Source: Diplosphaera chodatii (lineage: Eukaryota; Chlorophyta; Trebouxiophyceae; Prasiolales; Stichococcaceae). Taken from it: a stretch of 64,000 nt of DNA. The notes beneath the pieces are model-generated. The model ran no database searches, had not been told where the DNA came from, and saw only the letters and a program-made list of their open reading frames with translations. The position numbers and the translations under genes were made by a program. Shown piece by piece: positions 1 through 12,881 of the stretch. How positions within the stretch are numbered: the stretch's first letter is position 1; each line of letters begins with the position of its first letter. Where the stretch lies: the NCBI GenBank assembly GCA_032358165.1, contig JAALGY010000012.1:1922001-1986000 (forward strand), in the 5' to 3' direction.

Positions 1-129
1 TAGTGAGCTGCGCAAGAATCAGTACTTGCTGTGGATATCCACGTTCTACTCCGGAGTTCAGTTCCCCACAGTGCAGGCCCATCTCCATCTGCTGCTTTAT
101 CTGACATGAGGGCATCTGCTTGTATCCAG

Positions 130-3100
130 ATGGCTGCTCGAAAGGCAGAGGAACCGTCAGGTGAAGCCAGCCGCAGGGCGAAGAACGCTGAGGCGCAGCG
201 TGCAGAGGCCCGCCTTGCAGAGGCTCGCAAGGTGAGCTTTTATGGCCACAGTATGCGCCCACATTGAGTGCACCGCCAAGTGCAACCTGCCTGTTGTATG
301 TGCATCTTGTCACGAACTCTGAGCAAGGCGGCGGACTGCTCATGGCTGAACGTCATGTGGACGGAGGTGTACGTGCGTTGCCTACGATGCCTCTGGTCCA
401 TTGGGCTGAACTCATGCATAATGGTCAAGCAGGCAGAGCAGCAGAAACAAGCAGAGCAGCAGAAGGCTCAGCAGGAACTGGCCAGACAGCAGCAGCTGGC
501 CGCACAGCAGCAGCTGGCCGCACAGCAGGCAGCCGTAGAAGCCGCACAGCAGCAGCTGGCCGCACAGCAGGCAGCCGCAGAAGCCGCACAGAAGTTGCAG
601 GCAGATTCGGCAGCGCCACCAGCATCCGCAGCGGAGGATCTCAAGGCGGCGCTGCAGCAGCCTCAATCGCCACAGCCACAGCCACAGCAGCAGCCATCCG
701 CGCCCACAGCAGCGGAGCCTCCTGCTGGCAAGGCTGCAGAGGAGGGCGGCAGCGCAAACTTCCTGCAACCTCTGGTGACTTTTGTGGTTTGACGCATACA
801 TTGCATTGTCAGTGCTGCGGGAGGTACCTGTTTAGGTAGCATGCAACAGGCTGATCATGTTGGCCTGCGATGTGCAGAATGCGACTGGCATTTTGGTGGC
901 GGGGTCCCTTGCGGGCGCTCTGTACCTGAAGAACCAGGAGGTGGACAAGTTCGAGGAGGGGATGAGGTCAGCTGAATGGACCACATCAAAGCTGCAGTAT
1001 CCATGTCAAGTGCGAGCGTCTTTCTCAAGGCTTACACCTGCCACACACCATGTTGCTGCACACTACTGTGACCAATGCCAATGCTCTGTGTCACCCCGAT
1101 CCCACGCCCCGCATGAGCAGGCAGGAGCTGTCGGCGGAGGCCACGCTGGTGGCGCAGCTGAAGGAGCGGCTGGAAGAAACAAACCAGGCGGTCAACGGGG
1201 AGCGCGAGCTGGCTGACCGGCTGCGCGCCGAGGCGAAATCCTCCTCCGACGGCCTGTCCCGCAAGGTGAGCAGGAAGGAGAGCCGACTGTTGACACGGCA
1301 GCACTCGGGGACGAGGCACATCACTGCGGCCTGTACCGGTGGATGTGATGCTGTTATCGGTCCAGCAGTGTGAAGATTTGCCAGCATTGCTCTCACACGC
1401 CTTGCTGCTGCTTTCAGCTGCTGTTGCACGTCACAATGGCGCTGCAACAGAGGCACTGCTGCTGGTCCGCAGCTGGAGCTGGAGCAGCAGGCCAAGGAGG
1501 CCGCCGAGCGGGAGGGCCAGTCGCTGACGCGCAGCCTGCAGGCCGAGCGCGCCCGCACCGACGCAGTCCGCGCCGAGGCGGCCGCGTCAGCAGAGGCGCT
1601 CGAGGCCGAGCGCGCCGCCAAGTGGGCCGCCGACGAGGAGGCGCGGCAGCTGCAGCGGGACCTGGAGGCGGCGAGGGAGTCCCTGCGGCGGGAACGGTGC
1701 GCTTCCCAGGACGCCACTCAACATTTGCAGCCAGCCTCGATGCCAGCACACTTGCCGCTCCATCAAAACCAGAAAGCCCGACTGCCACAGCCCAGTCTGC
1801 AAGCGAACGACACGGCGGCCAATCAGCAAGGGGGTCGGCGAGGGACTTCAGCATGCAGGCAGGGGTAATGCCCCGCGCTTGCCGCTATCTGCCGCTCTGC
1901 CAACGGACCGACCTGCACTGTGCAGGGAGCTGCTGGCGTCGGTGGGCGAGCGCGCGGCTGCGGACGCGTCGGCGCTGCGGGCGTCGGAGCGGGAGCGCGG
2001 CGATGCGGCCGTGCGGGGCGCCGCCCTGGAGTCGGAGCTGGCGGCGGTGGCCGACCGGGCGGGGCGCGCTGAAACGGTGGTGGCCACCCTGCAGGAGCAG
2101 CTGGACCAGGCGCACAGCATCACCTCCCAGCAGACCGCGCAGCTGAAGCAGGTGCGCCTTCCGACCTTCATGCTGTCAGGGAGTGCAGTTGCAGATGCCC
2201 GCCTCCACCAGGAGCATGGACCAGGGTACATATGGGTACTTTGAAAAGGCCACCCTGTTGGTCTGCTGGAAGCAGTGCGCGGTTGTCAAATGCCAGTAGG
2301 GGTGTGCTGCGGGGCCTCACGGCCTGCAACAGGTGCAGCGAGGTGGTACAACTCGTCCAGGCTGTCGATGCTGTGCGCCACAGGTCGGCAAGCAGACGAT
2401 GGACATGCGGTCAGCGCTGCAGCAGCTGCGCAGCCAGGCGGGCGACATGGCGGTCAGGGCGCAGACGGCTGCCGATGATGCGGCGGCCCAGCGGGCCGCG
2501 GCTGATGCGGCCGCGCAGACAGCTGCCGAGGAGCTGGCAGCCGAACGCGAGGCCCTGGCCGCACTCAAGGTGCAGACCTTGTGTCAACACTGCAGGACGA
2601 CTGAGTGTGTGCGCATATGACCATCCTTGCCAGCTGAATGCACACGAGCGCCTTTGGGCTTGACGGTCTGCACGCCATCTTCGGTATGCTACACTGGAGG
2701 TGACAGCGGCCCTGCGACCGCGTTTGTTGCCACTGACATGGACCTGCACCAGGTGGTCTGCTGGTGAGCGAGAAGCAGGGCTCATCTGGCGAGAGCGCCC
2801 TGCACCGCAGTACCCTGGGAGAACACTATCCACGTGTGCTGTCTCGGTGCAGAGTGAGCTGAAGGGCGTGAAGTCGCAGCTGGCGGACAGCTCGCGGGAG
2901 GTGCAGCGGCTGGACAGCGAGCTCAGCGCGGCGCGCGCCGACGTCACCAACCTCAAGACCCGCGTCAGCGACCTGATCGCCCAGGTGACCGCCGTGCTTT
3001 CGAGTAGGACTGGCTTCCGCATGGTGCCTCGCAGCTGCTATTCACCCACCTCTCCATCTGGTTACTGAACATACAGTGGCGATGGAACTCACCCAGCTAT

Positions 3101-4589
3101 ACGCATTCAGCAGGCGGATGTCACCTTGGCTTACAACCTAGCTGGTTGCTGCAGGTGGGGGATGCGGAGAAGAAGCTGGAAGCGGAGCGAAAGGGGGGCA
3201 AGAAGGTGCGGCAGGAGGCTGCGGCGCTGCGGCGGGACCTGGGCAGCGTGCGCGACAGCCTGGCGGCGGCGCAGCAGCAGCTGGCCACCGAGCGCGACGA
3301 GGGTGCGCTGTGACTGTGTACCCTACGTCCGGGCTGCACTGCCAGGAGCGACGATGTGGCATCGAGGCGCACACACAGTGCGATCAGTCCGATCAGACTG
3401 GTGGGCAACAGCGCCGTGGCAACACTGTGCAGGCTCGCAGCTGCGCGAGCAGGTGGCGGCGCTGCAGGAGGAGTACGGCCGTGCCACTGACGCGCTGGAG
3501 CACAACCAGTCCACCACCGAGGAGGTGGGTGCACACATGCATGAATGGTCGTACTTCAGCTGCGTGCCGTCGCAACTCTTCATGTGGGCCTGACCCACAG
3601 TCGGCTCTGTGCCAGCCCTCTGTGTGCATTTTCCCATCCTACAGCTTTCTCTCTGTCCTTCCTGCGTCAACCTGAGGCGTGCATCTGTTGTGCAATGCAG
3701 CTGCGGCGCGAGACGGAGGCCCTGGGGCGGAGGGCTGCGCAGCTGCAGGGCAGCAACGAGGGGCTGCTGGCCAAGCTGGACACGCAGCGGGAGGAGCTGT
3801 CCGCCCGCGTGGCTGCCGCCCAGTCCGAGTCCACGCAGGTCGGCACAGCAGCGTGCAAGATGGCGCACACGTGCACATCCCATGCGACATCACTGCGCCA
3901 GAGACGGAGTGCAATGCATCAGTGATGGACACATCGTGGACCGAGGTCAAGATGCTCATCGGCTGCACGCGCTGGCCGGAACCCAGTCCTCTGCCTTGGC
4001 ACCGTCCGTGCTTCACCCGTGCTGCGGGTGCGCTGCAGGCGCGGGAGAGCCTGCGGGAGGAGAAGGAGGGGCGGGAGGCGGCGGCGGCGGCGGTCGCCAA
4101 GCTGCAGCACACTGTGGACTCGGTTCGCTCGGAGATGCAGGACGCGCAGTCCGCGTACACCAAGTGCGCCAATTAACATTGCAAAGATTTGCGCATCGCT
4201 AGCCAGTTAGATAGAGTGGCAGCAGGCAAACGGGAATGCTACAGCTCGGCAGCAGCGTTGCGGCACTTGCTGACATTGATGAGGGTTCACATGCCCAAGA
4301 GGCGTGTCTGCCGGAATCCTGCAGGGCGGCGGCGGAGCTGGAGGCGGAGCGCGGGGCGCGGGGCCAGGCGGAGGACCTGGTGGCCAGCCTCCGGTCGCAG
4401 CTGGAGAGGGTGCAGGACGCGGAGTCGGCAGCTCGAGCGGCTGCCCAAAATACCTTGAAGCTCCTGGAAGCCGAGGTATCCGCCTTGAAGGTGCAGCCGG
4501 TCGGTCCCCACTCTGGACCTTTCCACAGGGGCCAGGCTCGCAAAAACATTGCCAGGATCCGTCGACACCGTGCTGCATTGCAGGCTTGA
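130..4589 (+). CDS. MFP1-like long coiled-coil protein, multi-exon, 5' end uncertain
   Basis: The exons encode a long Glu/Ala/Arg/Gln-rich coiled coil: a charged N-terminal piece (130-231), a Gln/Ala-rich low-complexity exon (433-774), a short hydrophobic segment (GILVAGSLAGALYL, near 888-929), then about ten more coiled-coil exons to roughly 4490. The order of a FLQPL stretch, one membrane segment and an unbroken coiled coil resembles plant MAR-binding filament-like protein 1, a thylakoid-anchored nucleoid-associated protein whose membrane segment is similarly followed by an EEQL/NQL-type helix. Donors are mostly GTGAGC/GTGCGC-like. The ATG at 130 lies just after a possible acceptor, so the true start may be upstream of the window. 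The end is either the read-through stop at 4589 or another exon spliced after 4490. MFP1 assignment is by pattern; the coiled coil itself is certain. Confidence 0.6.
484..591 (+). repeat. Imperfect coding repeat (QQQLAAQQ units)
   Basis: CAGCAGCAGCTGGCCGCA units recur three times, interleaved with GCAGCCG(T/C)AGAAGCC. They encode Gln/Ala-rich repeats within the second supported exon of the MFP1-like gene. Confidence 0.75.
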
Positions 4590-5326
4590 GCACGGTGCTT
4601 TGGTAGTGTTGGATTGCAGCAACTGGTGAACCGCCTCTGACCTGGTGCCATCATCGGTGTCAACTGGATGCAGTGACATGGCTGCAGGATGGTTGGTGAG
4701 CTGCCTGACGCAAGTGACCAGAGAGGGGACGGCGGCGCAGCAGACCTGGTGGCTGAAGCCACTCAAGCTGGACGCTGGACTGCGCTCATCACATTTGAAC
4801 ATGCAGAATGGGCAATCGGGATTGTCACAGTATTTGACAGTATTTTATAGGTTGCACATCGGCGCATTCCATATGGCAGTTGATCTGTGTAGCTAACGAC
4901 ACCGTGACTGATCTTCACAATGCTGCAGTATTGTAAAGATGTAGTTATGAGGATGTCAGGCCCTAACATCAGCCCTAACCTGTTCGACATCAAGCAATAC
5001 CACGCTGGCCTTGCACCATAACACAATGTACAGACAAAGCAGAGACGCTCCTGAACCATGCAACAAAACACCCAATTGCCCGGCCCACAAGGCTAGTACT
5101 ATCTTGCAGGGTTCTCATCTTGCGTCTGCAAATCTGCAAGGAATGCCATTGTCGCAGATGTGTTGGGCGCGGCTCCTGCAGTCAGGCAGGCCAGGCAACA
5201 TCGATCATTCACCATTTGCCACAGCACCTGCCTTCTGCAATCTCAGATTTGCAGACGGTGCACTTTGCAGAATAGCATAAGATGAGGTAGGCTGACAGCT
5301 CTTCTCATGCCATTATTTGATTCGTG
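4590..5326. other. Convergent 3' intergenic region
   Basis: This lies between the 3' ends of the + strand coiled-coil gene and the - strand PhoD-like gene. It contains short ORFs only and one TGTAA. I see no supportable gene; it is probably two 3' UTRs. Confidence 0.5.
4932..4936 (+). other. TGTAA poly(A) signal candidate
   Basis: TGTAA is the typical green-algal polyadenylation signal. This copy lies about 340 bases past the last stop of the MFP1-like gene and before the oppositely oriented gene begins at 5327. Confidence 0.4.
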
Positions 5327-8300
5327 TCACTCTTGCTTCGTCATATCTGCTCGACCACCCCTCATACCTGGCGCATTGGCCTGCACTGACGCTGCGCCAA
5401 AGGGCGAGCTGCTGGCGCCGCTGCCAGCCTGCCCGCTTGGTGCAGGGTGGGATGCTTGCCGAACAGGCTGTGGTTTGTTATATGCCTGGGTAGGTACCGA
5501 GCTGTGACCTGCCGTACCAAATATACTGGACATGAGCACTGACATGTGCCACAGACTACGCCTGGAGTCCACCACAGAGCACTCGCCACTGATGCTGATT
5601 GTCAAACGCCCTGGATGCTGTGCACAGAACAGCAACAATAGGAGGAAGATACACTCGCGGTAGCAAACAAGCACTCAGCTCACCAGCAGCAGATGGTGCG
5701 GGGAACTGGGGTGTGGCCTGCTGCCCCGCGGTGATGCGGCAGCCGGGCGCCGCCACAGGGGGGCCCCCGCCGTAGCCGCCGCTGATCGGCTGCACGCCGC
5801 TGCCGCCACCTGTGCACCAGACTCCAGGCTGAATTGCGTAGTACAGCTTTCTCACTTCTCACAAGAGTTCTGGGGCGGCCACGCAAGGCCCCGCATCACT
5901 GGTGTGGACAGAGCGCAGGCCAGCATGCACATGACGCTTGCATTCTTTTGCTCATGTACTGCCCACGTAAGACGCTGACCTGCTGTTGCTGCCTGCGCCC
6001 TGTTAGTCGGAGTTGGTGATGGCCTCGGCTGCTGACTGCCCGCGGTGCCGGCCAGGTAGTTTGAGTACGCTTGCCTGTACTCCTCAGAAACCCCCTGCAG
6101 ACCGGACAACGATGGTTTACACCACTGCAAGGGCAGCCATACGATGTTGGGGGTAGCATCTCAAGGTACCCACACCAAGAGGCCACTGAACACCGAACAG
6201 CGCAGAAACTGTGGTACACCTCAGTGCACAGCCACAACGCTTACCTGCGGCTTGGCAAACGAGAAGTCGCCGCTGGCCGAGCTCTGCTGGCCGCTGGCCT
6301 CCCGGCTCAGCTTCGGGAACGAAAAGCTGTCGTCGGTGGACGCGCTGTCCTGCTGGTGCAGGTGTGCTGCCTGCGGCGGCTGCTGCTGCTGCTGCTGCTG
6401 CTGCGCCTGCCGCTGATGCGGGTTGCCATAGGCGGGCTGCCAGACGGGCGCCGCATACTGCTCGGCACTGCTGCCCTGCCGCCTGCTTGCCGCCTCCTGC
6501 GCACCAAAGACACCTGCGACACAGCAGGCAGCATGTGCTCAGAGCGTCTGTATGCTCCCAATGCTGCACCCGCCTGACCGGCGCCTGGCTGCGTGACATT
6601 GAGCACCATACCACCATCAAGTGAGCCCCCGAACCACCCAAACACCAACGGTATCCACATGTAGTCAGTCAAGATAGCGCCTGAGTGTTGCCCCCTTGCA
6701 TTGCAGAAGACAGTCGCCGAGTGCGTTTCAAATGGCGAAAACGAGCAACTGACTGATGCTGGCAACAGTCTCTGCTGTCTCAGCGGCACATGCTGCAGCG
6801 TTTGCTGCATGGCAATGGCATGCTGATGCGGTAATGGCGCGGCCCAGCACGCACCACTGGCATTGCCTCCCCCAGGAGGAGCAAAGGGGTCATCGGCATG
6901 CGCCTGGTCCAGGGGGTGCTGCCCCGCGCTCTGCTGCGCATATTGACCAGCAGCAGGAGGGGACGGGTTGTCGGCGGCTGCCACACCAAAGGGGTCACTC
7001 GCCACTGTGATGCGCCCAGGCCTGCTCTGACTGCTCTGGCTGCCACCTGCGGCCATGATGCAACAGTGACAATGGTGCATGAGTCGTTGGCTGGCTTGTC
7101 GTGTGATAGCACGGTGCCAACACGGTGTGCCTCAGCTCAGCCTTGATGTAACTATGGGCGGCAAGCAACACCTGCAGGCAGGTCACCCTTGCGGATGTGC
7201 ATGCCTGCATGGCACCCACCTGCAGTGGCTGCTGGAGTGACGCCAGACAGAGGCGCAATCGAAGACAGTGGGCGCCGCGTCGTCTGCTGCTGCTGCTGCT
7301 GCTGCTGCTGTGGCGGCTGCTGAACAGGCGCAGCTGTGGACGGCAACTGCTGCTGCGGGGGTGCGCTGGGGCTGCCGACCTCCGCATATGTGAAGGGCAG
7401 CGGCTGCATGCCGTGCTGCGGCGCCGGTGCCTGGGGAGGGGCTGCCGGCCGCTCCTGCTGCGGTCGTTGTGGATTTCCAGCCTGCGCACAACATCGCACA
7501 CAGGACATCAAGACGCTAGCACCTGAACAGCTGAGCACACTCCATTCGTTGGTGACATGCAAAGGCACACGAAGCAAGAGCTGCCCAGCAATAGCAAGCA
7601 GCTCACCGTCGGCTGGTAGTTTGGCGATGCAGGCTGCGACCAGGTGGCGGGCAGGCCGCTGGGCGGCGGCGGCGGTTGATGCTGCTGGGGTGCGGCGGTG
7701 GCTGCAGGCGCCGCAGCATGGACGGGTTGCTGTTGGGCTGCCGCCGCTGCCGCCCCGGCAGCGCCGCCGCCGACTGCAGCATCTGCGTGCTGCCCTGTCT
7801 GTTGACCCTGCACAACTTAGCAACGCCTGATAGCAGCAGAGTCATGGGGTCGAATTTTGATGGTTATTATCTGATGCATCATGTACACTGATGTCATCCG
7901 CCGCCTGCACGGTTGCTTGTCAGCTGCGCACCGAGGGAAATGCCGCTGCAGCGGCAGCGCTGGTAGACCCTGAAGACGGTGGTGCGCGGGTCAGCTCGCC
8001 GCCGAATGGCGGCACCACATAGTCGTAGCACTCCATCTCCGATGTCTGCCCCGGCGCCGGCTCTAGGTGGAAGGTGAACGTCAGGCACCCCGGAGTAGGC
8101 GGAAGAACAATCACCTAAGGGAGGAGCAGATCCAGTGCAGGGCTTAGCCTCAAGGATGCATGCCAGTGCACACTGTGTTCTTTTGCAGCATGGCAGCCTG
8201 CTGTGCTGCACTGTTGCTATGGTTCAACTCTCAGTCTGAACCATGTAGCAAGGTTTCAGGCGATCAGGTCACCCTGTCTTCTTCATCAGTGACCGTCTCG

Positions 8301-11300
8301 CCACGTGCCTCGCGATAGGTTTTCTTCAGCAACGATGACGTCCTGCGATATCGAGCAGTGTGCAGAATGGACTAGCATGCTCAAGTGTGGCCACAATGCG
8401 CCTACAAGGCATCAGGTGCAGCTTGAGGGTATCAAACTGTCTGCAGTGGAGCTGCGGGTGGTCACCTGCCCAGCATTGCGGTGGCCTTGCCGGTGATGCT
8501 CTCCGGTGGAGGTGAGCCCCCGGGCGGCCGCCGCTGCCCAGGCCGCACCTGCAACCCCACGGGAGTGCAGTCAGCAAGAGTGTCTCAACCTCGCATGCGG
8601 TGGTGCCCTCACTGGCCATGCTGCTGTGGTTGCAGTGGTGTCCGAGCTGCAGCACCTGAATCTGTGTCTGTGGTGGTCGTTCGACAAGTTGTCAACTCTT
8701 GGAGCCACTGCACACCTCGTACTGGGGTGCATAGTTGCCCGGGGGCAGTTCGACGGCTTCGATCCAGCCGCGCCGCGGCAGGAGCTTGGCCAGCCCCGGG
8801 TGCGCATAGCCAAACAGCCGCACCATCTTCTCCTGTGAAACGTTCGGTTGTGCACATCACCAGCATCCCCCACTCACGACGCCAGCTCGACCCTGTTCGT
8901 GAGCGTATGTTCGGCCATGCAGCAGGGCCTCAGATGCGGCAGACGAGGGGTGAACCATTCAGCCGCACCTTGGTCAGGTTGTTGACGCCCTGCGACGCAA
9001 CTGACACCAGCTGCAGCGCCCTGGTGGCGGCCTCTGTGGCGGGCCGATCCACCAGTGGCGGAGCCACCAGCTGCGCGATCCAGCGATGGTCGTGCATGAC
9101 ATCCGGCTGCTTAGGCCAGCTGCACACGCACACAGCAGGCCTTGGCCAGACAGAACCCGGAATGTCATGGGGAGTTTAAGCAGCGCACTGCAGCCCACTG
9201 CGCCTTTGAGGAGTGTTGACCTTGACGTCTGGCTATACAGGCCAGCTCCCTGTTTCATGTTCTTCAGAAGCAAAGGGGTGATGCTTTGCACCCTTGTTGT
9301 CTTCGAAACAGTTGAAACAATGCCCTGCTCACGCTCTTCCTGCTGATGGATTCACACACGGCCATGCTGATTGCGGTACCTGTAAAACTGTGCCACACCA
9401 GCGGCGCCGGTGCCACCTGACAGAACAGTAATGCGCATGTCGCGTTCGCTTGCCAGGGCCTGCAGCTGCTCCACTACCCGCCGGCGCTCCTGCGTCAGAG
9501 TACACGACATACGTTACAAACAGTAAACTCAAGTGACCTGCAGCACTGTGGAGTGGCTGAAGCAGGCTAGGCATGCACTCAACTACTTTTGTTGAAGGCC
9601 ACCAACAGCATCTTCCGAAAGACAGGCTGGCAGAGGGCTGCTCAGGCGTGCAGCTGATCAAGCCAGTGCAATGGGCACGGCACAACATGCCTGCCAGTGC
9701 GCTGTTGCGGCCCAGCGATCGATGGCCTCGTCCCAGCCCTGATCCATGTGCGGCGCCGCAGGACCCTGCCGACAAATTGGAGGGTTTACAGATGTGGGCC
9801 CAGAACTTCGGGTATGTGAGCGTGCGCATGTGGTGCGCTGCACTGCAGCATGTTCATGAGCTCGTTAATGTGCCAGAGCATCACTGCATGACGGTTGCAG
9901 GCCAGCAGAGGACGTGAAGCTGCTCACCATGCCAGCGGAGCTGAGCAGCCGCGCCATGTTCCGGTTCTTGTCGTACTGCACCAGACTGCTGCTGGCTTGA
10001 GCCGCCTTGTCGCTAAGCGGCACCTGTGCAGACAAGCTAACTTGTGCAGATAGGCATCACACCGTTGCCATGCACTAGAAGCAACACCCCTCCTGACGTA
10101 TGCACCAGTGAAGCATACCCGGGGGTAGTGGAGCGGCGGGGGTAGCATCACAACTGCATGACGCACGCCACGCGGGATGCCACCGGCACGGTGGAACAAC
10201 TCCGCCCATGATGGTGGCTCCAGCACCACCTAGAAAACCAAAGGTAAGTGTAGAGGGTTCTCGAGCTCTCTGCGTCCCCAGCAACCCTCTTCAGCATCGA
10301 CCTACGATGTGTTGCAGACAGTTGTGTGGAAGGTCTTAGTCTTCCAGATGCAGTCACACCTCACGGCTGCGTTCTGACCGCACATCCACGGCAATGACCA
10401 CCGTAGATGGCCCCAGCTGCTTGATGTACGACAGGTTCCTGCAGAAAGTGTGACACACGTTGCCTGAACATGCAGACGTACAGCCAGGTTTTGCAGGAGG
10501 CTCGAAGCTTGGCCAGATGTCAGAGACTCTCAGATGTAGATGTGTCTTGGGGAACGACCTAAGGCTAGCTGCTGGCAATAATCTGGCTTGACAAGGTTAA
10601 GCCCTGGGCGAACTGTAGGACGGGGTGCACATGTCACAGTCTCAGCACGAAGCACAGCTCACGTGGCGCTGAGAAAAGTTTTGCGGCGACCAGCATCCAC
10701 CGCTGTCGTATGGTGCTGGAACAGCAGATAGAAGCGACGCGCCACCTGCATGACGGCAGGAGTGTCTTACTTTGCCTCGGTCCTGGGTTCTCATGTCAGC
10801 CCCGATAATAACCGCTAGTCTCTGACGGGCAGTTGAGGTTTGAGGTCTACCGCAGAGGCAAATCAGAGCAGCGGCTAACCTCGGACAGCCCCTGAAAAAC
10901 TGGGCAGCGCTGCATGCCCGGCGGGAAGGAGCCGTAGAGTGTGAAGATGTCCTCGTCATCCTGGACCGCAACCTGCAATGGCGAAAGGTGGAGGCTGGCC
11001 ACGACAGTTTCTGATTTTGGTTTTTGTGTCCTCTTGCGTGTGCTACTAACAACACGGATGGCATCCAGCTTGCACTGTGCACCCAGACCTGCGGGATGGC
11101 TGCCAGAGCGTCACATATCCCCTCGCCGCCAGATGCACCGGTGTAAGCCTTGAAGTACGCATCTGCTGCTGCTCGACCCATGTCCTGTATACAGATCACG
11201 TGCATGGGTACACTGCAGTTTGTTGGGTATATGCAGCTGACCACTGGAAGTATGCAGGTTGCCGTCCAGGCCAACACCTGCGTGAATGGCGCCTGCTCCC

Positions 11301-12553
11301 GCTCAAGGCGATTTGCATTCTGTGCCCATTGCGCGATCGGCGGCTCCTGCATCTCCAACAGTGCAACTGGCGGATCTGCAGTTGGTCCTGATGAGCCATG
11401 TGTGCAGCGTGCATCTGTGACCACACAGGATGTGGGTCCTCAGGCTAGCAGCAGACCCCAATTGCTGCAACGCGGCACCTCGAACACTCTGTCGCCATTG
11501 ATCTGGCCGCCTCCCCGCAGCAGTGCATGCAGCGACCGCTCGCCATGTCCGCGCATCAATGACCGCCACACTGGCGGCGCGCCGCCCCACTCTGGCCCTG
11601 GTGCCTTGCCTGCATGTATGTGGGCATGCGCGCACTAATTGTGCGCTAATCACCTCTCGTCAGGAAACAGCTGACAATCGCATGGGTGTGGCATGAACTT
11701 GGGGCCACTGTGCACTTCACCACTGTGGTTTTTCATTCCCCACAGTCCAGGTTTGGTGGAAAAGCGCACCAGAGGAGAACGCTGCGCAGCTGGTGAAAGC
11801 CCAGTGCCATGGCTGTCCTGCTGCTGGCAGTGTGAAGGTGTGCCACCGTTGACCAGCAGATGCCTCTGGTCCTGTACGCAGACAAGCCGCCTCGCTGATC
11901 CTGCCCAGCGCCTCTGCAATGCCCGTGTATGACATGCACTGCCAGAGCATGCTCACCCAGGTCTGCGAAGAAGTGAACAGGTCGCTCCGTGCCCAGCAGC
12001 ACAGTGTCAATGTTGAAGCGCCAGAAACTAAAATCCTCTGTATCGGTGACAAACATGAAAGCATTTTGACCCTGCACACGATGATATAGCTGATCCAGTG
12101 ACTATGGCGGTGACATTCTGACAGTCAAGCATGACAGTCACCATGGGTGTCCAGCAGGCTGCCCGGGAAGGTCGGCTGCTGCTCTCCGTCCTTCACCAAC
12201 AGGCGCGGTTGGTTTGGCACGGCATGCCGGGAAGCAATGACAAGTACCGAAGCAGTCCACTTCTGGTCTTCTGGCCAGAACGAGTCCAGTCTGCATCAGC
12301 ATGCACTCGTGTGTGTCACTTTGTCGGAGGCACAGCTTTCGCAGATCTTGTGCAGCAATGTCCTCCTACAGTCTGTTGTCGCTCTTTGCTGCTGACCCTA
12401 TGCAGGCATGTGCCGCCATGCACAGCTGCCACATTGACGATCACCAGGATCAAGGGCAACAGAACAGTGAACATGCGAGTCCCAACGGTACTGGTGGCGT
12501 GGTCTGCAGTCTCACCGCAGGTATGGACCATATACGAGCGCTGCGCTCGCCAT
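5327..12553 (-). CDS. PhoD-like metallophosphatase-fold protein with Q/P-rich C-terminal tail
   Basis: The start is ATG at 12553; the first exon (12516-12553) encodes MASAALVYGPYLR and splices in phase to FWPEDQKWTASVLVIAS, matching the N-terminus of eukaryotic PhoD-like proteins. Further exons give WRFNIDTVLLGTERPVHF, QPWHWAFTSCAAFS, WRSLMRGHGERSLHALL, DEDIFTLYGSFPPG, RRFYLLFQHHTTAV, IKQLGPSTVVIAVDVRSER, VRHAVVMLPPPLHYPR and KLLPRRGWIEAVELPPG, in the family order. The expected metal motifs GGGDQ, WDDHD and LSGDVH read RGGGQ, QDDED and LSGGTG, so phosphatase activity is doubtful. The domain ends near 7931. A donor there joins in frame to exons at 7812-7604, 7482-7220 and onward, giving a Gln/Pro-rich tail with DPF motifs that stops at 5327. 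The tail could instead be a separate gene, but every checked junction keeps phase. Confidence 0.7.
6380..6403 (-). repeat. (CTG)8 trinucleotide repeat, polyglutamine
   Basis: Eight uninterrupted CTG on the + strand read as CAG on the - strand and encode a Gln run in the tail of the PhoD-like protein. Confidence 0.9.
7284..7310 (-). repeat. (CTG)9 trinucleotide repeat, polyglutamine
   Basis: Nine uninterrupted CTG on the + strand encode a nine-Gln run on the - strand, in another tail exon of the PhoD-like gene. Confidence 0.9.
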
Positions 12554-12881
12554 GGGAGATGCTCTGGGGCAATTCGCAAGGCAGCTACAGGCGCTGGCGC
12601 CTTGTCGGTGTCACGCACACATTGCAGAAGCACGTTGCGGCACAGCTTTGAGCCTTAGGTAGACACTGCATTCTGTCGACCGAGTAGCAGAGTTTTGCTC
12701 CGTCAGCTTCAGGTGCGTCGTCCAAGAATGGGATCACAATCATCCAAGCCCCATTCGCGTCAGACAGTCAGTGGAAGACTAACTGCAGGCAGCATCGTGT
12801 AGCTCTGATGAAGGACATGCAGAGAGACGTTTGGTCTGCAAGCAGGGCACACATATAGCATTCCGATCAGATCAGCAATCT
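12554..12881. promoter_or_regulatory. Divergent promoter region (PhoD-like / SppA)
   Basis: These 328 bases separate the start codons of two divergently transcribed genes and should hold both promoters and 5' UTRs. I see no clear TATA box or operator. Confidence 0.45.
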
